A stretch of DNA of 64,000 bases from Trichuris trichiura (lineage: Eukaryota > Nematoda > Enoplea > Trichinellida > Trichuridae). Location of the stretch: positions 434,001 through 498,000 of the forward strand of contig JBAJFE010000014.1 in the NCBI GenBank assembly GCA_037903355.1, in the 5' to 3' direction. How positions within the stretch are numbered: the stretch's first letter is position 1; the number at the start of each line of letters is the position of its first letter. This document shows, one piece after another, positions 21,285 to 32,702 of this stretch. The position numbers and the translations under genes were made by a program. The notes beneath the pieces were generated by a model. It was given only the letters and a program-made list of their open reading frames with translations, made no database searches and was not told where the DNA came from.

Positions 21285-21860
21285 CGTAATGCAATTTTGG
21301 ATGTAGGTTCCTGGCGTTCACAGCACGATGTCAGTCTCTGCAAGTGCGCCGAGGCGAAGGCAGCGAAGTCTGTCTGATTAAGGAAAACGACTGACCAGCG
21401 GAAACCATTTTCTTATATGATGTGGACGCTGTACCGCCAAGCGACATGGGAAATAGTTCCGTGAACTTATTTGTCCATATTCGCAGTTGCCGGTCGGCTC
21501 TGTTGGCTCGAAAAGAAATTGAGTTAGCTGCCGATCATCGCGTTATATGAAAATAGATTGTAGTTTTCTACGACTGAGAAACACCAGGTCTTTGGTCCAT
21601 AATTCTATTTATTTGGGGAAGCCTAGGTCTCGAGGTGCCTTTCTGCAGTCAACTTATTGGTCGAGATTGGTTCAGTAGAGCCGAAGCTGGTCTGAGCCTA
21701 TGTTACCGTATGCCGAAAGGACCGTTGGCTCGTTGTTCGCTACCCTTACAGCCGTTGTCGCCAAGTGACTGTCCGTTTTGCACAGGTAGCCTAATTATCT
21801 TTAATGTATACGGTCGTTCTATTGTTCTCTTCTTGAATCCGGATTAGAAAGGTTTCACTG
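21285..21860. repeat. Tigger/pogo-related MITE, left end missing
   Basis: The blocks TAATGCAATTTTGGATG, ATGTCAGTCTCTGCAAG, ACGACTGACCA and CCTAATTATCTTTAATGTAT recur in the same order in the intact element at 58060-58533. The right terminus CGGATTAGAAAGGTTTCACTG matches the other copy's CGGATTAGAGAGGTTTTACTG. The left terminal repeat is absent, and the middle holds about 350 bp not present in the other copy. Confidence 0.7.
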
Positions 21861-21949
21861 CATAAACTTTTGCCTTGCAGGGGTTCAAGTCAAGTTCACA
21901 GCGTCTCCCAATTATTATGCCCTAAGATGGTCATCATTATCGTTTAGCA

Positions 21950-22617
21950 AGCGCAAGTTATGCAATAGAATCATCATCTTTTGAAGAAGCAAATAAGCTT
22001 GGTCAGCTCTTTAAAAAGCACACGCGGGACTATGGGAGAAATTACTAAGCGTTGTATGTTCAATGCATTGTTTTGCAGAAAGCAAAAGCATCTTCAACAT
22101 TGAATACACATGTAGAACATAAAAATTTGGAAACAGCCTTAGTTGCCAGAATCCTGCAAAGCCCATCGCAGTAGGAACGCCGTTGTGCAATTGATTATGC
22201 AGATAAGATCAACACTGGAAAGGAATTAAACTTACCGTGCAAAAATTACTTCGAAACGAAATAATCAGATTATGTCGCACTGATATCTATGCGACTCAAC
22301 CTATTTCGAGCAGTTGAGAAAGAAGAGACAAATCGTAAACATCCCCTAACATAACTGTTCCTAGGTATTATGAAGACGGAATTCTGTTCAGACCAGTGAC
22401 GTTGACAGACACTCAGCCTTTGACAAGTGGAGTAGTCTCATTTCACAAAAGGAAGGGAATTCCACAGTCGGAACGACTAACCTGTCTACTTTACATAATG
22501 AAGACCTGATGAGCTCTGATGTTAAGCACTTTTTTGTTAGCATTCTTAAAGAGCTCATTGACCATCCTAGAAGAGCTGCTGAGAACAATCGACGTTATGC
22601 TGGTGCATGGAGCTAAG
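21950..22617 (+). CDS. Candidate multi-exon gene, family unknown
   Basis: Three protein-like open blocks lie on the plus strand: HYRLASASYAIESSSFEEAN followed by KLGQLFKKHTRDYG (about 21935-22048); KASSTLNTHVEHKNLETALV (about 22085-22171) after a good acceptor TTGTTTTGCAG; and SDVKHFFVSILKELIDHPRR ending at a TAA (about 22390-22617). They read like exons of one gene with short introns, but donor sites between them are weak and I could not fix the joins. No family recognised. Confidence 0.35.
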
Positions 22618-23348
22618 TAGCGCGCATTGCGTAGATAGAAATTGACTTCTTTCTATTTGATGAAAAGCAGTTACTTTTATCTTCATGCAAGTTTTTTTGG
22701 TAACGAAATTGAGCTCTAACGGGTAGCTGTTTCCGAAGTAAAAGTCTGTTCTACGCGTTCAGTCTGCCGGTTGTTTTGAAACTATTTTGAACCTGCAATA
22801 GCTTCAAGTTACGGTAGGCTAACCGGAGTACAGTTCTACCGTATATCAGAAACTTCAGCGTATTAGTATAACTGCGGGTAAAATGACGCGGAGAAAACCG
22901 GCTGTTTCACCAACAAAAATTAACTTTTGCCTGCTTCATAACGTAAAAGAAAGGATCTGCAGCCACGTTAGATTAGCTCATAGGTAAATTGTATACATTC
23001 GAACAGCGAACGCTGTTTTCTGGAAAAGACGGAAGACTCATTCAAAAATTATGTTCCGCAACGTTTACAGTTATTTCGCTGTTAATTGATTATCTGTTCA
23101 ATATCCAAGAGAAAGTTTCTAATGATATAACTAACTTCACGAGTAAATGCTACCTTACTGCTATCATGCAAAGAGAACGAATAAACGTGACAGCCTTCAT
23201 TGCATTGCTTTTGTAGTGAAACCCTATCTTGGTGATGACACGGTTAAAACTGCTGTCGTATATACTACACGATTTTAGATGCGGTTTATTTTACATGAAA
23301 GAAAAAAGATGGATGAAAGTTATGAGAGGGAACAAAACTTAATGGCTT
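22618..23348. other. Interval before tRNA-Pro, nothing recognised
   Basis: Short open frames only; no repeat identified. Confidence 0.4.
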
Positions 23349-23420
23349 GGGGTTAGCGGGGAATCGAACCCCGGACCTCTCGCACCCAAAGCGAGAATCA
23401 TACCACTAGACCACTAACCC
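23349..23420 (-). tRNA. tRNA-Pro (anticodon TGG)
   Basis: Minus-strand cloverleaf: acceptor GGGTTAG/CTAACCC, D-arm TGGTCTAGTGGTATGA, anticodon arm CTCGC-TTTGGGT-GCGAG with anticodon TGG, T-arm CGGGG-TTCGATT-CCCCG, discriminator C. No intron. It decodes CCA. Confidence 0.97.
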
Positions 23421-23476
23421 GTGCTAACAAAACTTCCAGTTGTAAATAAAGCATGATCCAAGAGAACGTTTCTTTG

Positions 23477-23568
23477 GATGATTTCATTAACTTTCTCGCG
23501 GCTACATCAATGAAGTTTACAAGATGATTTCATTAACTTTCTCGCGGCTACATCAATGAAGTTTACAA
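23477..23568. repeat. 46-bp perfect tandem duplication
   Basis: The unit beginning GATGATTTCATTAACTTTCT and ending GAAGTTTACAA occurs twice without a gap, about 55 bp from tRNA-Pro, on its 5' side. Identical copies indicate a recent local duplication. Confidence 0.95.
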
Positions 23569-23621
23569 GAACTAGTTTGAACTCTTAACTAAACGTTTAA
23601 CTGGATTGTTTCAGACGGCCA

Positions 23622-24229
23622 CAGACAATTTGCCACCGCCGACTCACCGCAGGGACAAGTCGATGCGGAACAACTAGCCGCCAGATCAAGTCGCCGCCCA
23701 GACAATTCGCCGCAGCTGGTTCCGATCTTTTTCAATCTTTTCTACGGCTGTTTTGAAGCGGCCATGACGGTAAGTGGACGCGATCTTCAGTTGGACTTGT
23801 TGCTCTGTTACAAGATAAAACATTTTGCTTATGCAAAGCAGAAATAGGGGAAGAAAAACGTATTTGTTCTTGATTGTTGGATGAATCAGTCCATCTACAG
23901 CAATTCATGTCAGATGTCTTTCAGTGGCTTGCTCCTTTTTTACTGGCGAATTTTTAGGCACAGCAGCTCAAAGACGCAAGCGAGAGCAAGTACGTTTTTC
24001 TTCCCCTGTTTCTACTTGGCATAAGCAAAACAATGTGTGTTGTAACAGCGCAGCAAGTCCAACTGAAAATCGCAGTCACTTATCGTCATGGCAGCGTCAA
24101 AGCGGCCATAACAAAAAGTAGAGAAGAACGGAACCACCCGCGGCGACTAAGCGTCAAAAGTTCGCCACGGTGACTTCGCGGCGGCGAGTTGTCCCGGCGG
24201 GGATGAGTTGCCGGCGGCGAATAGTCCTG
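23622..24229. mobile_element. Nonautonomous DNA element with GC-rich subterminal repeats
   Basis: 608 bp with inverted ends of about 140 bp: CAGACAATTTGCCACCGCCG at the left against the reverse complement of CGGCGGCGAATAGTCCTG at the right. The arms carry repeated short motifs of the form GACAAnTCGCCGCC/GGCGAGTTGTCC and share an inner block (TTCCGATC...TCTACGGCTG against TTCCGTTC...TCTACTTTTTG, then GCGGCCATGACG). The arms are much richer in GC than their surroundings. No transposase frame. Subterminal repeats of this style occur in some DNA transposons; I cannot name the superfamily. Confidence 0.75.
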
Positions 24230-25639
24230 TACTTTGTTTCAGTTGTTCAGTTTTCACTTTAAGTGCACACAAATAATTGTGCTATCCTGCAGATATTTTC
24301 TCAGGCGAAATGATTGATACGAGGATTGAGCTCAAGATTATGGGAAGTAGAAAAAAACAAACTACCCTACTTACCGAAATTCCATTGGGCAGGTAGAGAA
24401 AAGGTACAACTGTTAATAAGTTGACAGCAAGGAAGCGAGTTGAAGTATTTCTACGCATGGAATTGGCGGAAAACACGCACCGTTTCCTCCCCATTCACAA
24501 GCTGGCAAAATGAACACAGAAAAACTTTCCATTCTAAACAGCGTCGCCTTATCGCCTAGTTAACTTTATAGTTCATACGAGCACGCATGAATGTGTATCC
24601 TGTGCTTGGAAAATGCTTAGCACCCAGTTGTGTGACTGTAGCTTTGGATGCGAGAAATTCAGGGCTCGATTTCCCGCTTACCTCAACTCAAATTAGTTTT
24701 GGCACTCTTTATTTTGAACTCGATTTAAAATCACTCAATTTAAAAATTTTCTAGCATCTAATTGACTTTTTTCTCAGGCAGTTAAGTGCATAACTCAGCA
24801 ACCGTCTTCGCTTTTCTTCGCATTAAAAGGGCGCAGGAAGTGGTAGTTAAAAAGGGAAAATGCTTTTAGAAATCGAACTATAGTACTGACTACAAATTAA
24901 AATCACTGTTGGAGCTCTTCATCAATGTTAGTAAAGGCTCTGAAATTTTTTCGGTAACAACTTCATCTAAAATGAAATGAAAGTAGAGTTGAAATTACTA
25001 AGACCGAACGTAAGGTTTTCTGAAACGCGCACAAGCTTTCATAGTTGAAGTTAGGGCAAATTGATTCAGTATACTAAAATAAACGTGCGCAAAACTTTTA
25101 CATTATATATGTTCTGTTGTCAGCGCATAAATCAGAGTAATAATTGCAGGGCTTAGCTTAACAACAATAAGTTTATTATGCGGTTTAAACGCATAGAATG
25201 CGCTAACTTTTTCCATTACGGTTCCATAGTGCATAACGCTTCGATCGATTGAACGAGGTTGTCCAAAAGCCGCTCACTGCCACATCCTCGTCCTGTTAAG
25301 CAGTACCGCTTCTTCGAATGAAGAAAGCCTGAGCTTCTCTTAGAGCAGAAACCACAGAGGCAAGTTGCAATGTTTTCCGTTGTCAGTGACGACGCGCTAT
25401 TCTATGAACTTGACGGGTTCCAAATGCATTTCTCCATCACTCTTATTAACTGCTTCAGCATTTACAGAGCAAAAGACGTAACGAGATCCCAACTTTGTGT
25501 TCAGCTAAAACGCTGAGCTCTTTAAATCGAAGCAGTACTTTTTCTTAGCGCGTAACTTTAGTAAACAATTTCAGAGGTCTTCTCATTATAATAAACACCT
25601 AATGAGATTACGGATCTTGTCTCCTAGGCGTCCCCTCGT
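24230..25639. other. Intergenic region, nothing recognised
   Basis: About 1.4 kb of AT-rich sequence without supported coding regions, RNA genes or a recognised repeat. Confidence 0.4.
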
Positions 25640-26286
25640 CATACTGTAAGTCTGCCGGCCATACTGCCCTGCCCTTACTTAAGCCTAAGTCTAAACATAA
25701 GGCTTATGTCTTGGTTCAGATTTGGGTAAGAGTAAAAAAGGGTGATTAGTATGCTCTCCAGTTAAGGCAGAACAAGTTAAGGGCGTGCTTGCCAGAAAGG
25801 AACCTGCATTTCTTACAAGATCCGAAATTATTGTTGGAGAACGCTTATCCTGAGGGCTTAGTTACAGGATAAGGCGTAACGAGCATAAGCAGCGAATTCT
25901 GTGATCAACTTTTCAAAAAATAAGTTAGAAACGATCTTGAAGCTATCGTATCTCGAATCCTTTAACTGTCATGCCTAGAAATTTGTTTCATTCTTATTTA
26001 TTCGCCAACAATGAATCACAAATGATACGGATGGTTCCCAGTACTTTTCTAGTATTATCTTTAATTTCAAATGTTTCAACTGGCCTTATCTGTTTTCCGC
26101 CTTACCGTCAGGGAAATTCAGGCTTCTTTGGAAGAAGTATGCAGCCGTCCTATTCTGCTCTTACCGGTGAGCACATCGGCTCTCATTTTCCTCACTTACC
26201 TAAGCTTAAGCCAAAATATAAACCCTATGTCTACGCTTAGAATTAGGTAAGCGCAGAACGGGACGGACGGCAGAATTACAGTATGC
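25640..26286. repeat. Inverted-repeat element of about 650 bp
   Basis: The left segment (TCATACTGTAAGTCTGCCGG, then CTTACTTAAGCCTAAG, ending TTTGGGTAAG) and the right segment (CTTACCTAAGCTTAAG to CAGAATTACAGTATG) are inverted copies over about 95 bp with mismatches. Each arm is itself partly palindromic (CTTACxTAAGCxTAAG...GGTAAG). The 89-codon frame inside (25971-26240) reads into the right arm and is not taken as a gene. Confidence 0.65.
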
Positions 26287-26514
26287 ATAAGGTGCATAAT
26301 GGGTGCATAAGGTCATACTGTCGAGTACGAAAATGCTTATGACCAACTATTCTCACCATGATCATTAAAACACAAAAAACAGCTTCTTTTATTACCCGCA
26401 TTTTTTCGCAAAAAAATACGCATAGGAACAAAAGAAATAGCAAAAAGCTGAGTGGCAAGACTAAAGCAAGAAAACACCTACTGGCTAATGGCTAACGCCT
26501 ACTTTCTAATCATT

Positions 26515-28864
26515 TTAAAGTTCAACACCGTGCTCAGCTGTCGAACCGCCCTTAGATAAAGGGATTATTATTGATTCGTCAGATTCATTTTCATGTTCGT
26601 TAACTGTGTCGTTGGCAGTAGATTCGGTAACGAGGTATGTATGGTAAGCTTTGATTGGATCCATTGCCCAAAAAGAATGAAAAGAAACTGTTGAATCCTT
26701 TTCTAATAATTCGTCGTTGTAGTCGTACGGTCTGTTCTGGTGGAATAGCGACGAATGCACAAGATCAACGTTTGCCACGGAAGCGCAAGAACCCAAGAAC
26801 ATATCATCCGGAGAGTCATCTTTTGGGCATTTACAAGCGGATACAAAGTTTCCAATGGCTGAAGAAGAAAATACCGACCTAAATCATGACACGCGTTTTC
26901 ACTGCGCAATTCTCAATCTAAGTCTTAGGTGTTACCCTCCGCCAAACGTAATGTAATCGTAGCCACTGGTTCCATGCTTGTTGAAATTAAAGCCGTATCG
27001 CTGGCCGAGATGGATAGGCATCGACGAGTCAAAGCACTCAAGCAATTTCAACAGATTTCCCGCGCTAAAGCAGACGAGAAAGTAAAAACTATTACAACAC
27101 TTGTTGCAATCACTTTAGCAGCGTATCGTCATCGGTGAGTACAAGCCATGTAAAGGCTGACTTTTCCCTGCCATATTGCTCAAAGAAGCTTAATATTTCC
27201 ATTGTCTTAGCGCAATGACCTAAACAATAAGAATTGAAACAGCGTGGAAAAAACACTATAGTTTTTTTCATTGGAACTCTGTTCACGTCTTAAAATCCTT
27301 AAACCATAGAGCATACCTACCTGCTTTGGTATTTTTGGTTTTCAATTTAACCGTAGGTATAGTGGGATCTTCGACATCGCTGAAGAAATAAAGCCGCAGT
27401 TCTTTTCCCTTCGCCCACGTATCCTTCAGTATCTTCACTACAATGTTAAGGCTAAGCTAATGGCCTCTTAGATTGTTCGCCTGGCTAACCACGAGTGTCA
27501 TGATTTTGATGCCAAGTACGTACGGCAAAAATAACATCTTTAAAGTCGACGTCGCTGGCTGTACAACTACCGACTTTCCGATAATGCTGAGTAACGCAAT
27601 CTGGTCGCATAAACGATGTGCAGAAGCTAGTCATATCGGTCAATTCGAGACCAATGCTTTGAGCTATCAAAGCTAGCTAGAAATGAAGCTTCACAATGCA
27701 GTACTATTCTACTTGCAATGCATTTCGACTAACTTCGAATTGCGCATCAATGGTAAACGGTGTCTTTGGTGCCCAGTCGTTCTTCAGGTATGAGACGAGA
27801 CTGAAATCATACGTCCTAACTGCTACAGTTAATGACGGTAGTTCATAGCCAGAACTTTGTCCTGCGTGTAAGTACAATACGCCGCGGAAACAATACTTGC
27901 GGAAGGTTAGTTCGGACTGCTGAGAGCTTTTGCTGCTTTTTATCTTTTACCATATACTTCAAGCATTTTAGGCTTCACTCCTCTAACTTTTGTCCCTGAT
28001 TTACCCAGCACAGAGTACTTTACAATTCAAAAGCTTTTCACTTTACAGCATATTCACGTCAACGAAGCTTTTTTTAACCCTCATTTTTTATGAGCACTGC
28101 GGAATTCCGATTTGCACAACTGCGCGTTGGATAACAACTAACTGCTAATAGGCTTACTTCAAAAAGGCAGCGCGACTTAGCGCGAAACCGGCGCGATAGT
28201 TTGGATATAGCAACGGTTTAGCTTCTCTGTAGAAATGATGAACAATGGTCGGCCCGTCGTCCTTCAACGCGTGCCCCAGGAAGTGCGCCTAAAAAAGAAC
28301 TACATCTAAAGCTTGCCTTGAAAAATTCGTCGTAGCAACTGGCATTACGTCGTTTTCATCGTATGTCTGAAGAACGTCGCGCAAACGCTTGACATCGATT
28401 CGCGTTGTGGGTTGGAGGAAAAATACCCATTTGAAATTTTTGCCCTCCAACCGTTTATCGAGCCTTTGGAAATGGATGAGCTTGACGCGGAGAAACCTTG
28501 AAATTTTTGCCGGATCTTACGACTCGAGAAGAGGCCATACTGCCCATGATCCGATCACGTCTGGAAAATCGACGTGAGTAAGATGCACAAGAAGCTGAAG
28601 AAAAACGCGTGAGTTGAAAAGCGCGGAGTTCAGTTGGCCTTGCTTGATCAGTATTGGCTTGGTTCAAGATATCTTCCTGCACTTCAAAGGGACTCTCATC
28701 AACTCTGGTAACAGGTTGAGTCAACACGTTAAAGACAATGTCGGATATTGCTGCAAGTTGCTTTCTGCAGGCATACAACGAAATCAGCGCAACTCACCTA
28801 GCTTAGAGGAGCAGGCAGCAACAGCAAAAGACAGTACAATGAGTAGGGCAAAAACTGAAACCAT
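26515..28864 (-). CDS. B3GLCT: Beta-1,3-glucosyltransferase (O-fucose specific)
   Basis: ER enzyme that adds glucose to O-linked fucose on thrombospondin type 1 repeats. A signal peptide starts at 28864 (MVSVFALLIVLSFAVAACSS). Well-supported 3' exons: 27490-27676, 27321-27437, 27114-27219, 26936-27064, 26515-26878, all in phase. They carry KDVIFAVRTW, KDTWAKGKELRLYFFSD, WLVLTDDDTLL (DxD metal site), HLGQRYGFNF, GYDYITFGGG, PDDMFLGSCAS and LFHQNRPYDY. Upstream, WVFFLQPTTRIDVKRL and FLGHALKDDGPTIVHHF lie in exons near 28215-28500. Exon joins between 27730 and 28800 are my best reading (47-nt and 46-nt introns near the start; aag acceptors used twice) and could be off. The protein ends HGVEL where human B3GLCT has REEL, a weak ER-retention signal at best. 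Confidence 0.87.
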
Positions 28865-29052
28865 TTTCACCAGCACCAACACCTGCAAGACATAAATGTT
28901 GAAAAAAATATTCCTTTTAAGAGTACAAAAGAACTTCAGGGAATATCCCCAGAGTTTGATGCTGAAAAAGGCATCATTAGATCAATTTCTTTTATTTTGC
29001 AAAATTAGACAGAGAAATGGTTTTCAAGAAGAATCATCATGGGCCGGAAGGT

Positions 29053-29409
29053 TCAAGCTGACATAAACGTATACGTTACAATCCAGACTACCAAAAATGT
29101 GGCAAAGGCTGTGCTGAAACCTTCCTTGATCACTTCCGCTAAACCGCCAATCCATTCTTCGTCCACACGTTGAAAAGAGGTGACATACAGGTGGGAGATA
29201 CAGGAACAAACCAGAAAGTAAATTGCAATGGCCAGTGCTCCGCGCAAAGGCAACGTTCCCCATAGCACACCCAAGAGCGCGCTAACCAACTGTTTTAGCC
29301 AATATATAGCATCTAAGAGATCGTCCTTCTGGGACCAATCGGCGTTCGGTGTAATTGCCTTTTTCCACAGTTCTGTGGTCGTCAAGGAAGGACTTGAGGA
29401 AACTGACAT
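29053..29409 (-). CDS. RAB5IF: RAB5-interacting factor (RCAF1/OPTI-like membrane protein)
   Basis: 118 residues (human about 130). The family core is clear: WSQKDDLLDAIYWLKQLVSA, LLGVLWGTLPLRGALAI and DEEWIGGLAEVIKEGFSTAF, with three predicted membrane segments. Human RAB5IF has been linked to ER membrane-protein insertion complexes and respirasome assembly. I start at the ATG giving MSVSSSPSLTTTELW. The frame is open further upstream past a strong acceptor (TGCTGTTGCTTTCAG), so a 5' exon may exist. It begins 240 bp after the ISY1 stop on the same strand. Confidence 0.88.
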   Translation of the reverse strand: MSVSSSPSLTTTELWKKAITPNADWSQKDDLLDAIYWLKQLVSALLGVLWGTLPLRGALAIAIYFLVCSCISHLYVTSFQRVDEEWIGGLAEVIKEGFSTAFATFLVVWIVTYTFMSA

Positions 29410-29648
29410 GCTCGACCAATGCTGAGCAAAAAAATTGTCCGCGTTCTGCTCAAGGTCAAAGGAAATACGAGTAAAATAGTCTGGAAAAATAGTGGCATAA
29501 GTTGCGGCAAATAACACTATCTGAAAGCAACAGCATAAACGTTCAGAACAATTCTTCAAAAACTACAACATGTTTACTTTACAAGGGATATCACGATTCC
29601 AAGCCATGTAGCTTAAACGTACAAATATGAATATGATTTACTTCAAGC

Positions 29649-30591
29649 TTATGGCGGTGCGCTTTCATGAACACCCATAAGCGTCCTAGCTTCCAGGCAC
29701 TGCTGGAGTAAAGCTTCGCTAGCATACTTCTCCAATAGTTCTTTTTTCTTTCTATTCAGAAGCGCCTCTTCTATATCCTTCTGCATAGGAACCTCAACCT
29801 GAGGAATTAAACCTTCATATGTTCTCTTGTTCGTGTCCTGCGACTCAACTGGCGCGGATGGACCTTCTCCACTTAAATACTCTTCTGGCTCAATAGTTGT
29901 ATCAAACGAATCTTCGTATAGGTGGATCCCTTCTTCCTCGCCAAATGTGTCGAAGGGGCTTTCCTTTTGATCTTTCCAATCTTGTACAGCTTTCGCGATG
30001 GCCTCCATTTCTTGTTCCTTTTCCAAGGGTAAAATCACACCGTCATCTTCGTCCAGATAACCATAATACTAAAAGCGAAATTTAAATAATTAAATTTCAT
30101 TCATGCTTGCTCACGCTTGCGTCAAGGCGATGTAACACCTGCCGCTTTTTGGTTTTCATCTCTTCTGCGTCTGGTTTTTCGAAAAGTTCACGAATGCCGG
30201 GAAGATCTTTGGCGGCCCCAAAGTATTTGTAGCCGCGGTTGCCCGGCACTTCGCGCCCTTCTCGATCAAGCATCTTGGGGGCTATGCGCTTATAGTCGGG
30301 TCCGCCTAGCTCGCATATCCTCACTTCCCAATGGTACTTCGTTTTCAAAAGCTTGTTGATTTCGTCGTTTAAATCTCGGATTTTGAATTCACCCAGACCG
30401 GGGTTTTGAATTTGAGCTATTTTCCGGGCAATTTCGCGGATCACGTCCATTCTCCATCGTTCGGCTCGACGTAGATCGTTGCACTCGGAAGCGAGGGCTG
30501 GTCGGCGCGCAATGGGACCCCTTTCCTCTTCCATCTTCATCCTCCGCCATCGTGCCAAAGCGGTCATCGCTTTTTCCGCGTTTCGAGCCAT
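29649..30591 (-). CDS. ISY1: Pre-mRNA-splicing factor ISY1
   Basis: Spliceosome component associated with the NineTeen-related complex. Exons 30115-30591 and 29649-30068 join in phase 0 over a 46-nt intron, giving 298 residues (human 285). Conserved text includes MARNAEKAMTALARWR, GLGEFKIRDLNDEINKLL, GNRGYKYFGAAKDLPG, then, just after the splice, YYGYLDEDDGVILPLE, and a coiled C-terminus IEEALLNRKKKELLEKYAS. The acidic linker in the second exon varies, as in other species. Upstream of RAB5IF on the same strand with only 240 bp between stop and next start. Confidence 0.96.
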
Positions 30592-31777
30592 TATTCAGTT
30601 TCCAACTGGCACTACCTGTAGCATAAAGGCATAGTTGAAAGCAGCATGCACAAATCATCACGGCAGCGTTCAATTATTCCGTTAATACAAATATTAAAAA
30701 AATAAATTATATTACAATTCTCTGAAGAACTAAATAAAATCTTGAATTCCAGAAGCCACCCAGACGAAGATATGAAAGAATTTCTCAACAGAGAAATCCA
30801 TCAAGTTGTGTAATTGATAAGAGTTTGCTTAATCAATGCACAAGACGGAACAACAAAGGTCTAATAGGTGACTGGATGAGAGACCCACTTTTAGCTTGAC
30901 ATAAACACAGTACAAAAAATTTGGCGCTCAGAATGAACGTGCAAAGGAATTGAGTATGGTTTCGCGCTGCTTCAGCAAAAATGCGGATAAGGGCTGAAAC
31001 AGATTATCATTCTTAATTAATGGTGTACACTAAAAGGTCTTAGATCAAAAACCGTGGGCTTTTCAACCTATTAGAAAGTAATGGTAGCATAAATAGAGAC
31101 AGGAACGAAATGGTAATTACGTAAACAAAGAACAAAAGCATGCAGCAAAGCATGCAACACTTCTGATAAAACGGTGCGATTGCAGCTATAAGGGTTAATA
31201 CGTTGCACTGCTACAGCGTCGCAATCAATGGTGCGTTAAGATGTTTTCACCAAGGCACGTGCACAAAAGATAACGTTTTTATTTTTGGTTCTCAAAAGCA
31301 ATTTTTATGTGGTAATTGCATTAGTTATTTTATTTTAAATGAGTCCAATTTATGCCTGCTGTATTAACGTCATAAAAAATATCACGAGAAAGGGACGCAA
31401 TTACCAAATCGAGGCAAAGAAAAAAGAGCGAGCGAACATACAGTAAACTCAGTATTCAGGCTTTACCCGCTTACAATTGCTATAAAGCCTTATTAAAAGA
31501 CCTTTCGGTTCCATTTGCGGAATTGATTTACTAAATTTCAGAATAAATATTTCAAGCATTTCTAAACAAAAAAAATTATTTAATTAAAACTTCGGTTACA
31601 ACGTTTTATTTCTGCGTCCGCACTCCCGGGATCTTGAGAACGAAGAATGGATTTACTGTGGCGCGAACTTGTTGCATATTTTCCTTAGTTTAATTGAAAG
31701 CTATTTCCAGTGTTCTTTCATTTAATTTCTAAGCGAATGTTAAATTGTTTTGCCGCCGGTGGATTCAACAAGAGAAA
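30592..31777. other. Divergent promoter region between ISY1 and mtIF3
   Basis: 1.2 kb separating two genes transcribed away from each other. AT-rich; no supported gene or repeat. Confidence 0.5.
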
Positions 31778-32702
31778 ATGCGTCAAGTTTCTTTTTGGTT
31801 ACGCTGCGTGTTTTCAAACAACGCTTTTGCTATCCCAAAGCTGTTCCTGACATCTCATTTGCTGAAAAAGTCAATGCATAAGCAATTTTTGCCCAAGGTC
31901 TGTACTCAACGAAGCTTGGCTATTTTTCCCTCTCTGCGTTCAGTGGATCCCGTCGACCCGGAAACCTTGCTTAACATCTTAGAAAATCCAGAGGACAGGG
32001 AAATATTAATCAATGTGATAGACAGCAATGATAATTCCCTCGGGACTATGTCTCTTGCTGATGCAAAGAAAATGGCGTTAGCAAAGTGCCTTCGACTGGT
32101 CCAAATCAACACTGAAGGTAGTCATCCGGTTCCGCTGTACAGACTGCAAGCGTCAGTTTCAAAACGTAACGAAAAAAGCCAAAAACGAGAAGTAAAGCAT
32201 AAAGTTCTACGGTAAGTTCATGTAGTCTAGTACTGTATAGAACTTGTTTGTTGTGACGGATACTTCAACAATCTTCGAGCTGCTTCCTAGTTTCTTCGCA
32301 TTTTCTTCTTACTAATAATTATCTTTTAATTTAGACCGTACTGGCGATCTAGTTGTTTTTTCTAATACTGACAGTATAAATTCTACGTAAATTATTTGAA
32401 GTGTTGCAGGCTTCACGCCAGTATTTCTGAGCATGATTTGACAGTGAAAATGAAGCACCTTCTCGATATGCTTAGCAAGGGATGTGTCGTACGCGTGGAA
32501 GTTTCCGGAAGCAAAGGCTCCGAATTCAACGCGGTATGTCACCTGCGAATCGTTGTAAGAATAGCGTTGTGGATATTTCATATTTTAGCAACACTTGATC
32601 GGCAAGATTAAGACGGAGTTGAATGGAAAAGCTAAATTTGGGCCAGCACAAGGAACAACTCATCACGCAGTCATTGTTTTGACTCCTCATGAGTTATCAT
32701 AA
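31778..32702 (+). CDS. MTIF3: Mitochondrial translation initiation factor IF-3
   Basis: Binds the small mitochondrial ribosomal subunit during initiation. Exons 31778-32211, 32410-32533 and 32589-32702 keep phase and give 223 residues. The basic, hydrophobic N-terminus (MRQVSFWLRCVFSNNAF) looks like a mitochondrial targeting peptide. An IF3-N domain follows (INVIDSNDNSLGTMSLADA, LVQINTEG), then a linker rich in Lys, then the IF3-C domain (ISEHDLTVKMKHLLDMLSKG, VRVEV, GPAQGTTHHAVIVLTP). The frame is open upstream to a TTG, so I chose the first in-frame ATG. Confidence 0.88.

Noticed and set aside
25971..26240. 89-codon ATG frame as a gene
   Set aside because: It reads into the inverted arm of a repeat and shows no homology or splice support.
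27734..27820. Frameshift in B3GLCT exon with FTIDAQFE
   Set aside because: An alternative aag acceptor (exon start 27782) gives a continuous frame; the competing reading is possible but not required.
28590..28690. Frameshift in the 5' part of B3GLCT
   Set aside because: A 46-nt intron (gttgat...accaag) and a 47-nt intron before it restore one frame without any indel.
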